Part shown: piece after piece, positions 1 through 11,336 of the stretch
Numbering within the stretch: position 1 is the first letter of the stretch
Layout: every line of letters starts with the position of its first letter
Origin: Cutaneotrichosporon cavernicola
Taxonomy: Eukaryota; Basidiomycota; Tremellomycetes; Trichosporonales; Trichosporonaceae
Direction of reading: 5' to 3'
Assembly: GCF_030864355.1 (NCBI RefSeq)
Contig: NC_083397.1
Coordinates: 2,170,001 to 2,234,000 of the forward strand
Length of the DNA: 64,000 nucleotides
Notes under the pieces: model-generated
What the model saw: only the letters and a program-made list of their open reading frames with translations
Told to the model about the DNA's origin: nothing
Databases searched by the model: none
Program-made: the position numbers and the translations under genes

Positions 1-1165
1 CATCTCGGGTGGCATGTAAACTGGCGAGATGGCGTATGGGTCCGGCATTGTCGCGCCTTCGGGGATGACGGCGTTCTCTGACGGGCGAGGGAGAATAGCA
101 GGTGCCTGCCACTCGCTGGCGCGAAGCTCGAGGAGCGCGGTCATGAGGTGGGAGAGGGGCTGCTGTTAGCTTGGAGGTATGTTACCAGCTTACGTCGGCG
201 TACGCCTCCGGTTCCTCGCCCTCGGCCAGGATAGGCGCGAGGGGGTTAACGAGTGAGCGCGTTCCCTTGCGGCCCGTAACGAACATCTCGATGGTCCTGA
301 CGATGCTCTCGAGGTCCTCGGCAAACGAGCCAGCGAGCGCGTGAGCGGACTGGCATCAGTACCCTCCCCTTAGCCTTCCTTCTACCCAACGTACCCGGAT
401 GATGCCCTCGCCAACAGCGCGCGCGGCGCGCTCAGCACGGTCGCCGCCACCACCGACCTCGTTCAGAACGCTCAAGAGGCTCTTGTACGCGTCCACGAGG
501 GAGCGGGGTTCGACCAAGCCAGCGGGCACGAGAAGTGAGAGGAACTGGAGCTGACGTCAGTTTGAGCAAAAGAGGATAACTGACCAAGAGACGAGCATTA
601 AGCCACTCGCGCGCCTCAACACTGGCGCGGAACGACCGCGCAAGTTCCTCGAGGATCTCGCGCCCGCAGTCGGTCTCCTCCTGCTCCTCCTCCTCCCCCT
701 CGACGCGGTACGAGAGGTGCAATAGCAGAGTAACGTAGTGTGCCTGCTTGAACGGCATCTCAGTGACACCGTACCGGAACCCATCCATGATACCGGGTGC
801 GCCCTCGCGCCATCCGCGGCGCAGGACCTTGGCGAGACGCGGAGGGTCCTCGATACTGTCAAAGTCCTCGTCGTCGGCATGCTTGAAGATCATCTTGCGC
901 ATCCGTACAGCAGTCGTTTCGGGAGCAGTGCGCCCACTGCCGCGTTGTCCGCGCCCGCGGTCGTCTGGTGTCAGTGTTTGTGACTCAATTGCGACTCACT
1001 CCTACGCCCACGGCCTCCATATCCTCCTCCTCCCCCGAAGCCACCACCTCCTCCTCCGTAACCACCGCCTCCACCTCCTCCACCGTATCCTCCACCACCA
1101 CCGCCGTATCCACCGCCGCCACCGCCGCTGCCACCGTAACCACCGCTAAAGCCGTTATAGCTCAT
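1..1165 (-). CDS. CBC1: Nuclear cap-binding complex large subunit (CBP80), 5' part only
   Basis: Large subunit of the nuclear cap-binding complex, which with CBP20 binds the m7G cap of new transcripts and guides splicing and export. The gene runs off the left edge, so only the N-terminal part is present. The start is the ATG at 1163-1165, opening with MSYNGFSGG and a glycine-rich stretch of about 40 residues. A 35-nt intron (965-999) joins it to a conserved block containing RKMIFKHAD, RLAKVLRRGW and PFKQAHYVTLLLHLS, the start of the MIF4G-like repeats. Further introns lie near 549-584, 349-390 and 155-191; the joined reading frame continues with PLSHLMTALLELRASEW and DPYAISPVYMPPEM. It is divergent from the HIT-finger gene across 188 bp. 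Identification rests on recalled resemblance to fungal and animal CBP80. Confidence 0.78.
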
Positions 1166-1353
1166 CGTGCGTGAGTAGGGAAAGGTGGTGATGCCAACTG
1201 TGTTCTGTGATCGCAGCCAAGAAAGCAGGAGCGGAAGCAAATATCCTGGAGCAAGATTGTTTTCGACCTCCACTTTGGTGACCACCAGCTGTGTGTGGCT
1301 TGCCATTAATTGTATTGCTTGGACTACTCTCCATCTCTGCTCAATTCTCAACG

Positions 1354-2247
1354 ATGGGGCCTAAAGCACCAGTCTGCGGCGTCTGCGCCCAGCCATCGAA
1401 ATACCGCTGCTCAGTGTGCCCAGTACGATAGTGAGCTCATTGTTGTATCGGAGCTGACCACAGCTGCTCAGTAGCGTGTTACAAGACACATAAGGGTGGG
1501 TCCGACGCTGTTAAGGGGTTGAACAGTGGAGGGGCTGAGAGGGTGAAGAAGGTGAGAGACTGACGACAGAGAGTTGTATAGCTACGTCAGAGACTGGGCC
1601 GGCGCCATCTCTTGAACCACCAGATGTCCAGCCAACTGAGCCAGCTGAGCCAGTCGAGCCGACTACAGAGGAGCAGCCCGACTTCAAGCCTCTCAAGCCC
1701 CTCACATCGCTCAAGTGGCCGCCTGAACCTGACGCGATGATCTTCTCGGACCCTCTGAAGCGGGACGACCCGAAGCCTCTCCGTACCACAGAGCTGGAAC
1801 GTATTGGTACGTCTGAGCCTACGATTCAGCGTCGAGTTTGTGGAGCTGACAGCAGCGACATCCCAGCCTCTCCGCGACCTCCTGGCCGAGGAGAAGCTTA
1901 CGCGTATCCTCTCCGCATTGGATGCTATGCCGAGCAAGGCGAGGCATGATGCCCTAGCCCGCTTATTGGGTGTTGATGCTGATAGCCTCGCGCGTCCCGC
2001 TGCGGCCGCGACGCTCGATCGCGGGTCTCCGCCGCCGCTTGGTGACCTTCTCACGGCTGCGGCGAATCCACAGGAGAGGAAAGAGGAATGGGGTGCGGAC
2101 GGGTGGTGGCTTGGACACTCTCCACGTGTATGGATTGGCGAGGAGGAGAGGCAGCTCGTCAAACTATGGGCTGGGGTTGTCGTGCGTGAGATCGATGGCG
2201 AGAGCGACGGCGCTTGGGGGAGCGGTAACCTCGAATGGGTGGTCTAG
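1354..2247 (+). CDS. HIT-type zinc-finger protein, ZNHIT3/Hit1 family
   Basis: Probable box C/D snoRNP assembly factor of the ZNHIT3/Hit1 family, whose members work with Rsa1/NUFIP in the nucleus. Exons read as 1354-1430, 1464-1495, 1570-1806 and 1856-2247, giving about 245 residues. The spliced N-terminus has the HIT finger: CGVC, KYRCSVC, YCSVACYKTHK, then ESC. The second exon is only 32 nt, and the zinc ligands are assembled across three exons. Residues about 100-150 (LERIATSQPLRDLL, LSALDAMPSKARHDAL) resemble the C-terminal helical part of human ZNHIT3. The remaining C-terminal ~80 residues are not recognisable. The stop codon lies 39 bp from the end of the convergent kinesin gene. ZNHIT3 fits better than BCD1/ZNHIT6 because of the C-terminal helices. 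Confidence 0.75.
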
Positions 2248-2286
2248 CAAGGTCGTGCATGTCATGTACCATTATCTATTATCGTG

Positions 2287-5200
2287 CTATGAACGGGCCG
2301 GTGAGTTGCCGAAGAACCACGACTGGCGTTTTGCGCTTGCGGGGCTCTCGTCGTGCTGCACCCTTGTGATGGGGTTGGCGAAGGGGTTTGAAGGGGTAGC
2401 AGGAGCGCCACCGCCACCGCCGCCGCCGCGCAGCGGCTTGGCGATGCGCGCGTGGTTGAAGTTGGCCTGCTCGCGTGCTTGCATCTCGGCAAGGCGGGAG
2501 CGGAAGCCCTCGATCTGCTGCTCGTACCGCTGGTTCTTCTGGGCCAGCCGTGCGTCGGCGTCGTTGAGCAGCTGCTCGAGGTTCTGGATGCGCTCGTTGC
2601 GCGTGATGAGCTTGCGCTCTGCAACACCAACCTCCTTCTTGAGCTGCGTGTTCTGGTCCACCAGCTGCTTTTGCACCTGGTTGAGCGCGTCGAGGTTGTG
2701 CTCGAGGAACTCGAGCTTCTTCTGCTGGTTGCGCGAGCTTGCCGAGCGCGCGATCACCTTGTATTGCTCGCGCACCTCGTCCAGCTGCATCTCGAGTTCG
2801 ACGACCTGATGTCAGCTCAAACGAGCCCCATAAGCTTACCTTCTCACACCGGTTCTGGAGATCCTTCATCAAGCTCTTGCGCACAATCTCAAACTCGGCG
2901 TACTGGATGTCGTACTGCTTGCGCTGGCGCTCGAGCTCGCGCGCGGCAGTGGCAAACTTCTCACCGTCCTCGTGCCCAGACGACGCGGCCTCGAGTGCAC
3001 GGTTCAGCTCCTCGTTGCCGAGCTTGTACGTCTCAATGGTGCTTTGCAGACGGCGGATCTCGCTCGCCGACTTGTCGGCGTGCTCGGTGAGTGCCTTGAT
3101 CTCGCCCTTGAGCATCTCCTCCTGCGCAGACCATTTGGCCTCGAGACGCTCCTTGACCTCAGCGACGGCCAGTGGGTCGTTGGACTCGGCGGAGCGCGCC
3201 AACAGGTCCTCGTACTCGCGGTTGCGCTGGTCGAGGAGCTTCTCGACCTCGGCCTTGCGCTTTGATTGCAGCTCGGCATTGTCCTGCGCCAGTCGCAAGC
3301 GCTCCTGGCAGTCGCGCATGATGTTCTGGTTCTCGGCAAAGTGGTTGCGCACAAGGTCACGCAGCTCGGTAGAAATCTGCTCCTGGCCAGAGCTCGAATC
3401 CTCGACCTTCTTGATGTGCAGACGGAGCTTTTCCCCAGCAGCGTCGAGATTAACACCTCCCATGTCGATCTTTGCCATCATCTCGTTGAGCATCTCCTGC
3501 TTGCGCTTCTCCTTCTCCTCCTCCTTCTCGCGCGACTGGACCTTCTTGCGCTCCTCGATCTCTGCCTTCTGCTCGTCGATCTCGCGCTTGAGATCGGCGA
3601 CCTGGTCCTTGAACGTGTCGAGGGAGATGGTTTGGTCCTTGATCTCTGTCTCGAGGCGCGCGTTGAGGATACGTAGCTCGGAGGCGTCGGCAGTCGAAGT
3701 CTTGTTCTCCTTCATGAGCGACATCTCCTGCTCCTTGAGGAATTCGACCTCGTCCTTGAGCTCGTTGAGGGCCTTCTCGCGAGCAGCAAGGGCGCTCTCA
3801 CGCTCAGCAAGTTGGTCGCTGAGCTCGTTCTCGCGACGCAGGAACTCCTCCTTCTCGTCCTTGTCCAAGACGCCAAAGGCAGTCGGCGTGTCGGGCCGGG
3901 AGAGAGATGAGGGTGTTGGGCTGGTGGAAATAGCTTTGCGAATGCTGGCGGTCAGGCCGCTGCTGGCCATCGGCGACGTCCACTTGTCCTGCTCGACCTT
4001 GACGCCGCTGCGCCACACCTTGACCTCTTCCTCCAGCATCGCCGCATACTCTCGAGACATGCCAAGCTCGGCAGTGAGCTTCTTGAGCATCGCCCGGAGT
4101 TCTGCGGGAGACAGTTCGACGTTGACCCTGGCCTTGTTCTTGATCGACTTGGCGCGCATACCAAAGCGCAGTGTCGAGAGGGTCTCTGGTTCGTTGAACG
4201 ATGCTGGAGAGCAGTTGATAATGAGCGTCGTGCGCGAGTTACCACCAAGCGACTCTTGCAGGATACGCGTGAGTTTGGAGTCACGATAGGGAATGTGCGT
4301 CGACTGTCTGTCAGCGAAGGCACCACAAAAGCGAGCTCACCTTTCCGTCCGTCAGAGCGTTGATGACCATGCCGAGCGCGGACAAACTCTTGTTGATCTT
4401 CTTTGCCTCCTCGAGAGTCTGGCCAGATGCTCCAGTCTTGCCAACCTTCTCCGAACCAGCCAAATCAACAAGGTAAAGGTTACCCGACTTCTGGCTGCCG
4501 CTCTCGGTGTTACGCTGGTGCACGCCGATGACGAAGATCGAGTGGGAGCGCGACGACTCGGCGTTCATGTTCGTGGACGAGACGGCACGGCTGGCACCGC
4601 CGGCCCGCATGACGTCAAACACCTCAGCCTCGGAAGCGACGTAGACATCGGTCAGGCCCTTGACGTACACACCGCGCGCCTTGTCCTCGTGGATCGAGAG
4701 GTTGTCGTTGTGCGGGGCGAGCAGGTCCTTGATCTTCTCCATGTAGATTTCCATGTAGCTAACCTTGACGGTGTACTCGATGTTGCTCTCGGCTGCAACA
4801 ATCGAGGCAAAGATCTGTTCCGTGATACGGGGAATGAGACCCTTGAGCGCCGCGTTCTCGATATCCGCACCCATCATGGCTGTGCGTCAGTATCGCCTTG
4901 TAGAGCACGTACTGAAAGTCTTTCCTGAGCCCGTCTGACCATAACAGAACAGCGTGCCGTTGAAGCCAGTCATGACATCTGTCATCAGCATTAGCCGCGC
5001 CATCACACACCCTCAACGATCGTCTTGACGCCAAAGTCGAAGATGTCCTGTTGCCTCGACTGCTCGTCGAAAACGCGATCGAATGTGAAGCCTGTGCATT
5101 AGCTGTCGGTCTCTGCCGGGGTCCGGTTCGCGTGCACGCACCGTCCTTCTCCGGACCAGCTGGACGTTAGCGCTATCACAGAACTGAAATTAGACGTACC

Positions 5201-5419
5201 GAGCGACCCTGCACTCTTCATCGCCACTGTGAGCGAGTCGTCGGTGATCGCGACGCATCGTTCAGATTTGGCCTCGACCTCCATCCGATTCATCGGACGG
5301 AATCTGGTGTGAGCAAGCGCCGAGGTGGTTGCCACTGCTTGACGCACCGACACACAACCTGCTGTTAGCTACTTGGACGTTGAAAAGCTACGCACCTTGA
5401 TGTTATTACCGGACGCCAT
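2287..5419 (-). CDS. Kinesin-1 heavy chain (conventional kinesin)
   Basis: Plus-end-directed microtubule motor of about 930 residues. It starts at the ATG at 5417-5419 (MASGNNIK). The N-terminal motor domain shows VVCRFRPMNR, the P-loop GQTGSGKT (~4925-4945), switch I region NAESSRSHSIF, switch II DLAGSE and the neck-proximal STLRFGMRAKSIKNKARVN. A short linker and a long coiled-coil stalk follow (heptad-rich, Glu/Lys/Gln-rich, about residues 340-880). The tail contains a glycine run and ends in KRQSWFFGNSPARS. The 5' end is broken into tiny exons: 24 nt (5396-5419), 11 nt (5348-5358) and 18 nt (5142-5159). Another intron interrupts the stalk near 2812-2839. The gene is divergent from PET117. 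Architecture and motor sequence match fungal kinesin-1 (Neurospora NKin type), not Unc104 or Kip3. Confidence 0.93.
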
Positions 5420-5990
5420 GGTGGTTGGAGCCGTGGGCGGCGGTGGTGGGAGAGGCGGGAGAGGTGGGAGAGGTGGGATAGGTGGCAGAGGTGGGAGAAG
5501 AGTGGTCGGGAATGGAGAGGCGGGGACCGCCGGTGCTCGTGCGTACAAGCCGAGCTTGGCTAGGTGTGACGGGAGAGGATGCGCCGCGCGCCAAGTCTTG
5601 TAAGATGGAGCCTGGGTCTTGCACAGCCGATGGGAGTTGTTGTTGAAGGCGAGATGCAAGCCAAGTGTGATACAGGACGAGGGTGTTAGCTTGACGGGAT
5701 CGATCAGTAGTGATGGATGGTATTGCGCTGGGTGGACGTGTTGGGCGTGTCGTGCCTCGTGGCAGTAAGGGGTGCCGCGTCTGAGCCACCAACACGTGAC
5801 CTAGCCATTGTTGTCATTTCTATTGTTTCCACCTTCTAATTAAGCAATTAGGAGTGTTTCAAATCTCACCCACCCCGGTCCTCGGCCTCCGAGTTTTCCC
5901 TGGTGACCCGGTCCGCAACCCGTTCCAACATTCTCTCAATCTCCCACCTCTCCAACTTCTCACCTCTCCCATTTTCTTTGTGTGGATACG
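5420..5990. promoter_or_regulatory. Divergent spacer between kinesin-1 and PET117
   Basis: 571 bp shared upstream region. It contains a G-rich, purine-biased imperfect tandem repeat (GGTGGGAGA-like units, about 5438-5510) just upstream of the kinesin start, and one CACGTG at 5793-5798. The PET117 side is pyrimidine-rich. No gene is supported here. Confidence 0.6.
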
Positions 5991-6398
5991 ATGTCGCGCG
6001 CGTCCAAGGTCTTTTTCGCCTCAGCGGTCGGCTTCATGGGCGCAACGATCTACGGCGTGCACTGGCTGCAGCAGCGCGAGTCGGAGGTGAGCCTCCACAT
6101 ACTGCTGAGCTAACAACAGCAAATGTACCAGGGCGTGATCCGCGACGAGGAGCGGGTGCGCGAGAAAGCGCTCAAGCGCGTGCAGCAGCCAGCTGCAGTC
6201 GTCGACGACGATTGTGTGACGTGCGTCATCTCGCCCCCGCCCCAGCTACTCGAGGCGCAGACCGCCGAGCAGCGCGCCAAGGAGCGGCAAGGGCGCTTGG
6301 CGGAGTACGAGGCACAGAAGGGCCTCGCGAGGAGACTGTCCATGGAGAGGGACTCTCCGGCGGTGCCTGCACCAGTGGCTAGCGAGCGACTGGTGTAG
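5991..6398 (+). CDS. PET117: Cytochrome c oxidase assembly factor Pet117
   Basis: Small mitochondrial inner-membrane protein that works with Cox15 in heme A synthesis for complex IV. Exons 5991-6086 and 6120-6398 give 124 residues. The first exon encodes MSRASKVFFASAVGF, a single membrane-spanning/targeting segment, followed by an immediate charged stretch. Exon 2 starts QMYQGVIRDEERV, which matches the family signature (LHQGVIRD-type). The C-terminal ~80 residues are highly charged and coil-prone, with a CVTC pair near residue 62; this makes it longer than yeast (about 107) or human (about 81) Pet117. The intron is 33 nt and ends in CTAACAACAG. It is convergent with GSK-3 downstream. Confidence comes from the N-terminal half only. 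Confidence 0.8.
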
Positions 6399-6949
6399 CG
6401 ATCGCAAGACGCATGACGCATCCTTTTCGGCTCCCTATTGTGGAGAAGACCCAAGATATGGCCACCATGACAGGTCCACGGCGACGTCGCCCTCAAAGAG
6501 GTCGCACTCGTTTATACCCCGCATAGCAACGTGCCATCTGGCCCTCACCACTCTCATAGAAGCGCACACGCACCCCAACCAGACGGGCTCCGGCACGTTT
6601 TAGTAGTCAATGCATTCATCCAATTCGTACAGGGGAACCCACTCTCTCACCAACCTACGCCTCCCTCACCGAACCCACCTCCGACTCAAACCTTCCCACT
6701 TCCCCAGGAAGAAGGAGATTGTTGCTGCGGCTACGAAAGCGACAGCCCCGGACGGAACGGCGGATGTACAAATGTAAAAAGAGGAAGGAGCAAGGAGAGG
6801 CATTACGGAGAACATGCGACAATAGCCGCGCGGCAGGTCGTAAAGGAAAGGCGAGGAGTTCGAGAGCGGGAACATGACAAGGGGGCCAGGTGATGCTGAG
6901 TCGGAGGTAGGGTATCAGAGCTCAACGGAGAGCAACTACAGTAGAACTA
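6399..6949. other. Convergent 3' spacer between PET117 and GSK-3
   Basis: 551 bp with no supported gene. Pyrimidine-rich segments lie around 6640-6710 and purine-rich ones around 6770-6870. It probably holds the two 3' untranslated regions. Confidence 0.5.
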
Positions 6950-8488
6950 TCAGTCGAGGCTGATGCGCAGCTGCTCCAACGGAATGGGCACAAAGTCGTC
7001 AATGTCGATGCCGCGAGAACGCAGCTCGGACTCGGCATGTTTGGGGACCAGCCGGTGGATAAGGTCGGGCCGCGTCGAGAGCTCCTCCCGCGTGAAGTTG
7101 AAGAGCTCGGGCATGTCCTTGCCGTTCGGGAGGCGCGCGCCCTCCGTTCGCAGTTCGTCGAAGAAATGGTGCACGAGGGCCTCGGGAGCGCTAAATGTCA
7201 GAGGCGAACTATCGTAATCAACTCACGTGAGGCGGGCGGTGGGCGTGTACTCGAGGAGGTGGGAGATGAGGTCAATGGCATCGGGTGAGGTGCGAGGGCG
7301 GAACACTTTGGTGAAGGGGTGGGGCTTGATCTGGGGGAACTTGTGCTCCATGTACTGCGAAAGCGGTCAGTTTCGCTCGACACGCGGTGCGGCCACGCTG
7401 TGCTATGTGGTGACGTCAAGTCGATAAACGTGGGGAACAGAGGTACTGCCATTCCCAACTCTTGATGCCGCCACTACACACAACGTTGACTCGAAACAAT
7501 AGCAACTCACGTTCGGGTTCATGGTCTTGATCTGCTCGCGGGTGGGGGTTCCAAGAACCTTGATGATCTCGACGAGCTGGTCGATGCCAGTCTCTCCAGG
7601 GAAAAGAGGCTGGCCTAACATGAGCTCGGCCATGACGCATCCAGTCGACCAGATGTCAATGTTGGTGGTGTAGTTGGTGGCGCCGAAGATGAGCTCGGGC
7701 GCGCGGTAGTAGCGCGAGCAGATGTAGCTAACGTTTGGCTCGCCAGCAACGAGGATCTTGGCCGAGCCAAAGTCGCAGAGCTTCAAGATGCCAGTGTTGG
7801 GGTTTAAGAGCAAGTTCTGCGGCTTGATGTCACGGTGGCAGATGCCGACCGAGTGGATGTATGCCAACGACCGCAGAAGCTGGTACATGTACAGCTTGAC
7901 CTGGAGCATCGGCACGATCTGCTTGAGCTTGGTGTAGTAGCGCAGCGAGCGGTAGACGGTCTCGGGGACGAACTCGAGCACAAGGTTCAAGTAGACCTCG
8001 TCCTTCTTCTGGCTTGTTAGTTCAACATCTCAGGCCGGGGACGCACCTTGTCGCCGTTCGAGTAAAAGAACGCCTTCAGGTCGACAACGTTGGGGTGTGA
8101 AACGAGGCGCATGATCTGGAGCTCACGGTTCTTGAACCGCTTGTCCTGCAAGACCTTCTTGATGGCGATCTCCTGTTCTGGAACATCGGTTCCGTCCGCC
8201 ATCTTTGTCGCTGTTGCGATCAGCACCGTTTCTTTGTTTGTTCAGCATCACGTACGCAACATCTTGGCAGCGAAGACGACACCGACGCTTCCATTGCCGA
8301 CCACCTTGTAGTTGGTGTAGGTAATGGTCATCTCCTGACCAGTCTTTCCCTCATGGGCCGTCACAGTAACCACACGGTTCGGGTCATCGGCTGTGAATAG
8401 TTAGCTCGAGTCCAGTAAGTAAGCCCATGGAGGGCTAGTTATGGCTGGTCTCACCCGAAACGCGTACCCCGTTGACGAGGTTGCTCAT
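6950..8488 (-). CDS. GSK3: Glycogen synthase kinase-3 family protein kinase
   Basis: CMGC serine/threonine kinase of about 400 residues, orthologous to GSK-3/Rim11/Mrk1/Skp1. The start is the ATG at 8486-8488 ([11 protein letters not shown]). Visible features are the glycine loop GNGSVGVV, the lysine in AIKKV, the primed-substrate arginine in [25 protein letters not shown], the activation-loop tyrosine in [13 protein letters not shown], and the GSK-3-specific EFKFPQI-like block read here as [18 protein letters not shown]. At least five introns are present, near 8391-8456, 8218-8267, 8008-8045, 7355-7510 and 7192-7227. The loop position normally occupied by Phe (GNGSFG) is Val. The C-terminus (residues ~330-400) follows [11 protein letters not shown] and ends EQLRISLD. 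In yeasts such kinases act in stress, RIM and cell-wall responses. Confidence 0.95.
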
Positions 8489-11336
8489 GTTAGGGACTGT
8501 TGGGGTCTGTGCAAGTGCAGAGTAAGGATGAGAACGAGGACGCCGGAGGTGAGAAGTTCGAGGCCGCCGGGGCGCAGCATGCGCGGATGTGAGTTGAGAT
8601 TGGGACGAGACATGCGAGGAGGGGAGCGCGTGGGTGGAGCGATGACGCAGCACGGGCGGTGAAGGGGGCGTTCCAGCGACAAAGCGAAGTGCAAGGCACA
8701 AAAAGGGGAATGGTAGTGCAGGAGAGTGAGGTTGGTGGGTGCGACGAGGGCGGAGGAAGGTGGATTGGTGTGGATGAATGGGAGGCGAAAGGCCAAGGTC
8801 AGGTGGCCAAGCAGAGGTTGTAGGGAGGGGGTTGACGAAATGACGAATGACGGGTGAGGACGGCAGAGCGAGAGGGCAATGTCAGCAACGGATCAACGCG
8901 TCGTGTGTGTAGGAGGGAAGGACAAGAGATGGAGATGGAGATGGGATTGTGGGTAAAGGTAGAAGACCGTGAGTCGCGACGCGAAGCGGAACTGGTGCGG
9001 CTGACTGTTGGCGTCGACGCTGACGCAGGTCCAAGGTGTAGCAAGGCAGGTGTTTGTCCAGCTCCAATGAGCTGTGTTGGGGGCGCCGTACGCCCGCGGT
9101 ATGGGTGCGGCGGAGGTGAGTGGTGAGGATTGGGCGACTGCTGCGCACTGTGGGGGACCAGTTGCAGGACGGAGAAGGAAGGATGGTAGTGAGGTGACTG
9201 AGGATGATCAAGTGGGTGCGAGAACAGTGGTGTCTTTAGATGGGTCAAGTGAAGATCAGGGAGAAGGGTTGGAGGCCTGGGATGTACGCACCTGTGCGTC
9301 GAGTTGACTAGGTTGGTGTGTAGATGTGGAGCGTGGTTGGACGCGTCTGGGATGTCGCTGGCGAGAAGTTGCCAGTGAGGAGTGAGGTTGGGCGGTCGCG
9401 TGTTGAGGGGGGGGGGGAATGGGAGGTACGGTTTGATCGACGCAGCGAGTGAATGAGGTAGGCCGTAGTGTGGTGACAATGGACGTTGGTCTAGGTGTCG
9501 CCACTTGAAGAGGACGAGATTGTTAGAGTCAAGTGGTTGATAGCGTTAGGTGGATGTGGGTAATGGAAGGAAGGGAAGTCGAGTGGTGGATGTAGTGGTG
9601 GGTGTGGTTGTGGTGTGGATGGGTGGGTTGGTGGAATGGAGGTGGTGATGGATGGTGGGGACGGGCGGGGGCGGCTCCTGCCTACCTGGATGACAGGATG
9701 CTTGGCTACCTAGAGTACTTTGGCTACTTGGCTACTGGGTACTGGGTGGGTACATATCTTCACCCTATGGTGGTGGTTGTGAGTGAGTGAGTGAGCGCTG
9801 CAGCTGGTTGGCTGGTTGGCTGGAGGAGGCTACAAGTATAGTAGGGGGAGGGGAGGGGAGGGGGGGAAAGGGGTGAGGGCCAAGAGAGGGTGAGCAAGTG
9901 AGAGGGGAGTAAAAGGCATAGGAGCAGAGGATTTGAGTATCAGAGGTCGAGTGCTAGTGGAAGAGATTGAGCAGGCTCAGGGACGATTGTAGCTGGATCC
10001 TGACCACCTGACTCTGTCTATCCAAGGTACAATCCTACTTCGGCCAACCCCATACCCTGAATCAATCCCACCGGCAATTTCCTCTGTGGCACTTGGACCT
10101 CCCTCCGCCCCGCAGATGTCATCCACGCGGCCCCGTATCTGTCTCCCCGCGTCAGTCGCGCCGTGCCCGCCAAACTCCCCACAGCAATGAGGGGCGCCGC
10201 TTCCACTTCTGATGTCGTAACATGTGTTTGGCACGATGGGCACACAGTCACAGAGTTACAAAGTACAGACACCAGTACGCCGATGCCTCAGATTGTGTAA
10301 AGACAACTTCACCCAGTTTTGGGGTCCTGAAGTCGGATATCACTCAAAACAGGGCGGGCGTTGGAGGATCCCATCTCCGACGCCGTTTGAGGGAACTCGC
10401 GGGGACTGGGCACTGCCTTCCAACAGTGAACAGCGCCGCCACCAAATAGACCGTCCTCAGCGGCAACAGCCCGGGGCCGAGGTTTCAAGCCTACTCTACT
10501 GTTCTAGTACAATCCAAGCTCCATGGCTGCACTGGACTGTGGACCACGATCATGTGACACGCATGACGCGGTGACGGCCACACTCCCACGCGCCACGCGA
10601 TCCTACCAGCTACACCTAAAGAGCTTAAGAGTCTGACAAATGTTTGCTCACGTGCTGCCGAGCGTGCCTTCCTTCTTAAACTTCCTGCGATCGGCATGTC
10701 GCGCACGTTGCAAGGCGTTGCGGCAATTACTGGTGCCATGACGCATGCGCCATCCGTTAATACGTGATGACGATATTTTATCGATATTGTACATACTGCG
10801 CATGTTACTCGAATGAGGACGACGACGATGGGTTGCTGGCGAATCGAAGAACGCGTTCCTCTTTGGATTCGTATGACCAACTGACCAACACAAGCGGGGA
10901 TCGCGTGAAGAGTAGCATTCAGCCATCAGCTGCCACTTGCCGGCATCCTCAGCTTCAGCTGATGTGCTGATGAGCCATAGACGAGGTGGCGCGCGTCTTT
11001 CCGCGTCACAAGGATCAAGGATCAAGGATCAAGATACACCCTGCGCCTCAGGTACCAGGTGGGCAACCAAGGTAAGGCAGGGAACAGCGTGTTGCGGGAG
11101 ATAGATCCAAGCGCGATTCGAATGCCGGCGACGCGATCCAGAACGTCGCCAGGCGGATCCGCCATAGTGGGCAGCGGAAAGATAGCGGACAGTCGGAAGC
11201 CGCCAGGAAAGCCAAGATACATGCACCTTCCTCGTCTTCCTCGTAGTCCAGCCAACACCACTCAGTCTAACAGCGTCTCCTGGGTCCCCCTCTTCCCCTG
11301 CCTCTCAAACCATACAATCATACATACACTAACTAT
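8489..11336. other. Long upstream region of GSK-3 with strong strand skew
   Basis: 2.8 kb without a supported protein gene. From about 8490 to 9950 the plus strand is G-rich and C-poor, so the GSK-3 sense strand is C/T/A-rich and G-poor, like an extended unstructured leader or promoter. It contains an 11-G run near 9407-9417 and a GTGA tetranucleotide run near 9780-9796. From about 10000 to 11336 the composition is ordinary; a CACGTG is at 10649-10654 and a three-copy AAGGATC tandem at about 11010-11031. Open frames here show no coding character or family resemblance. A non-coding RNA cannot be excluded. Confidence 0.5.

Noticed and set aside
8799..9479. A 226-codon minus-strand frame upstream of GSK-3
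   Set aside because: Its Pro/His/Ser/Thr composition simply reflects the G-poor skew of the region; no conserved motif.
11010..11031. Telomere-like or CRISPR-like repeat (AAGGATC triplicate)
   Set aside because: Only three 7-bp copies; too short and isolated, in a eukaryotic nuclear spacer.
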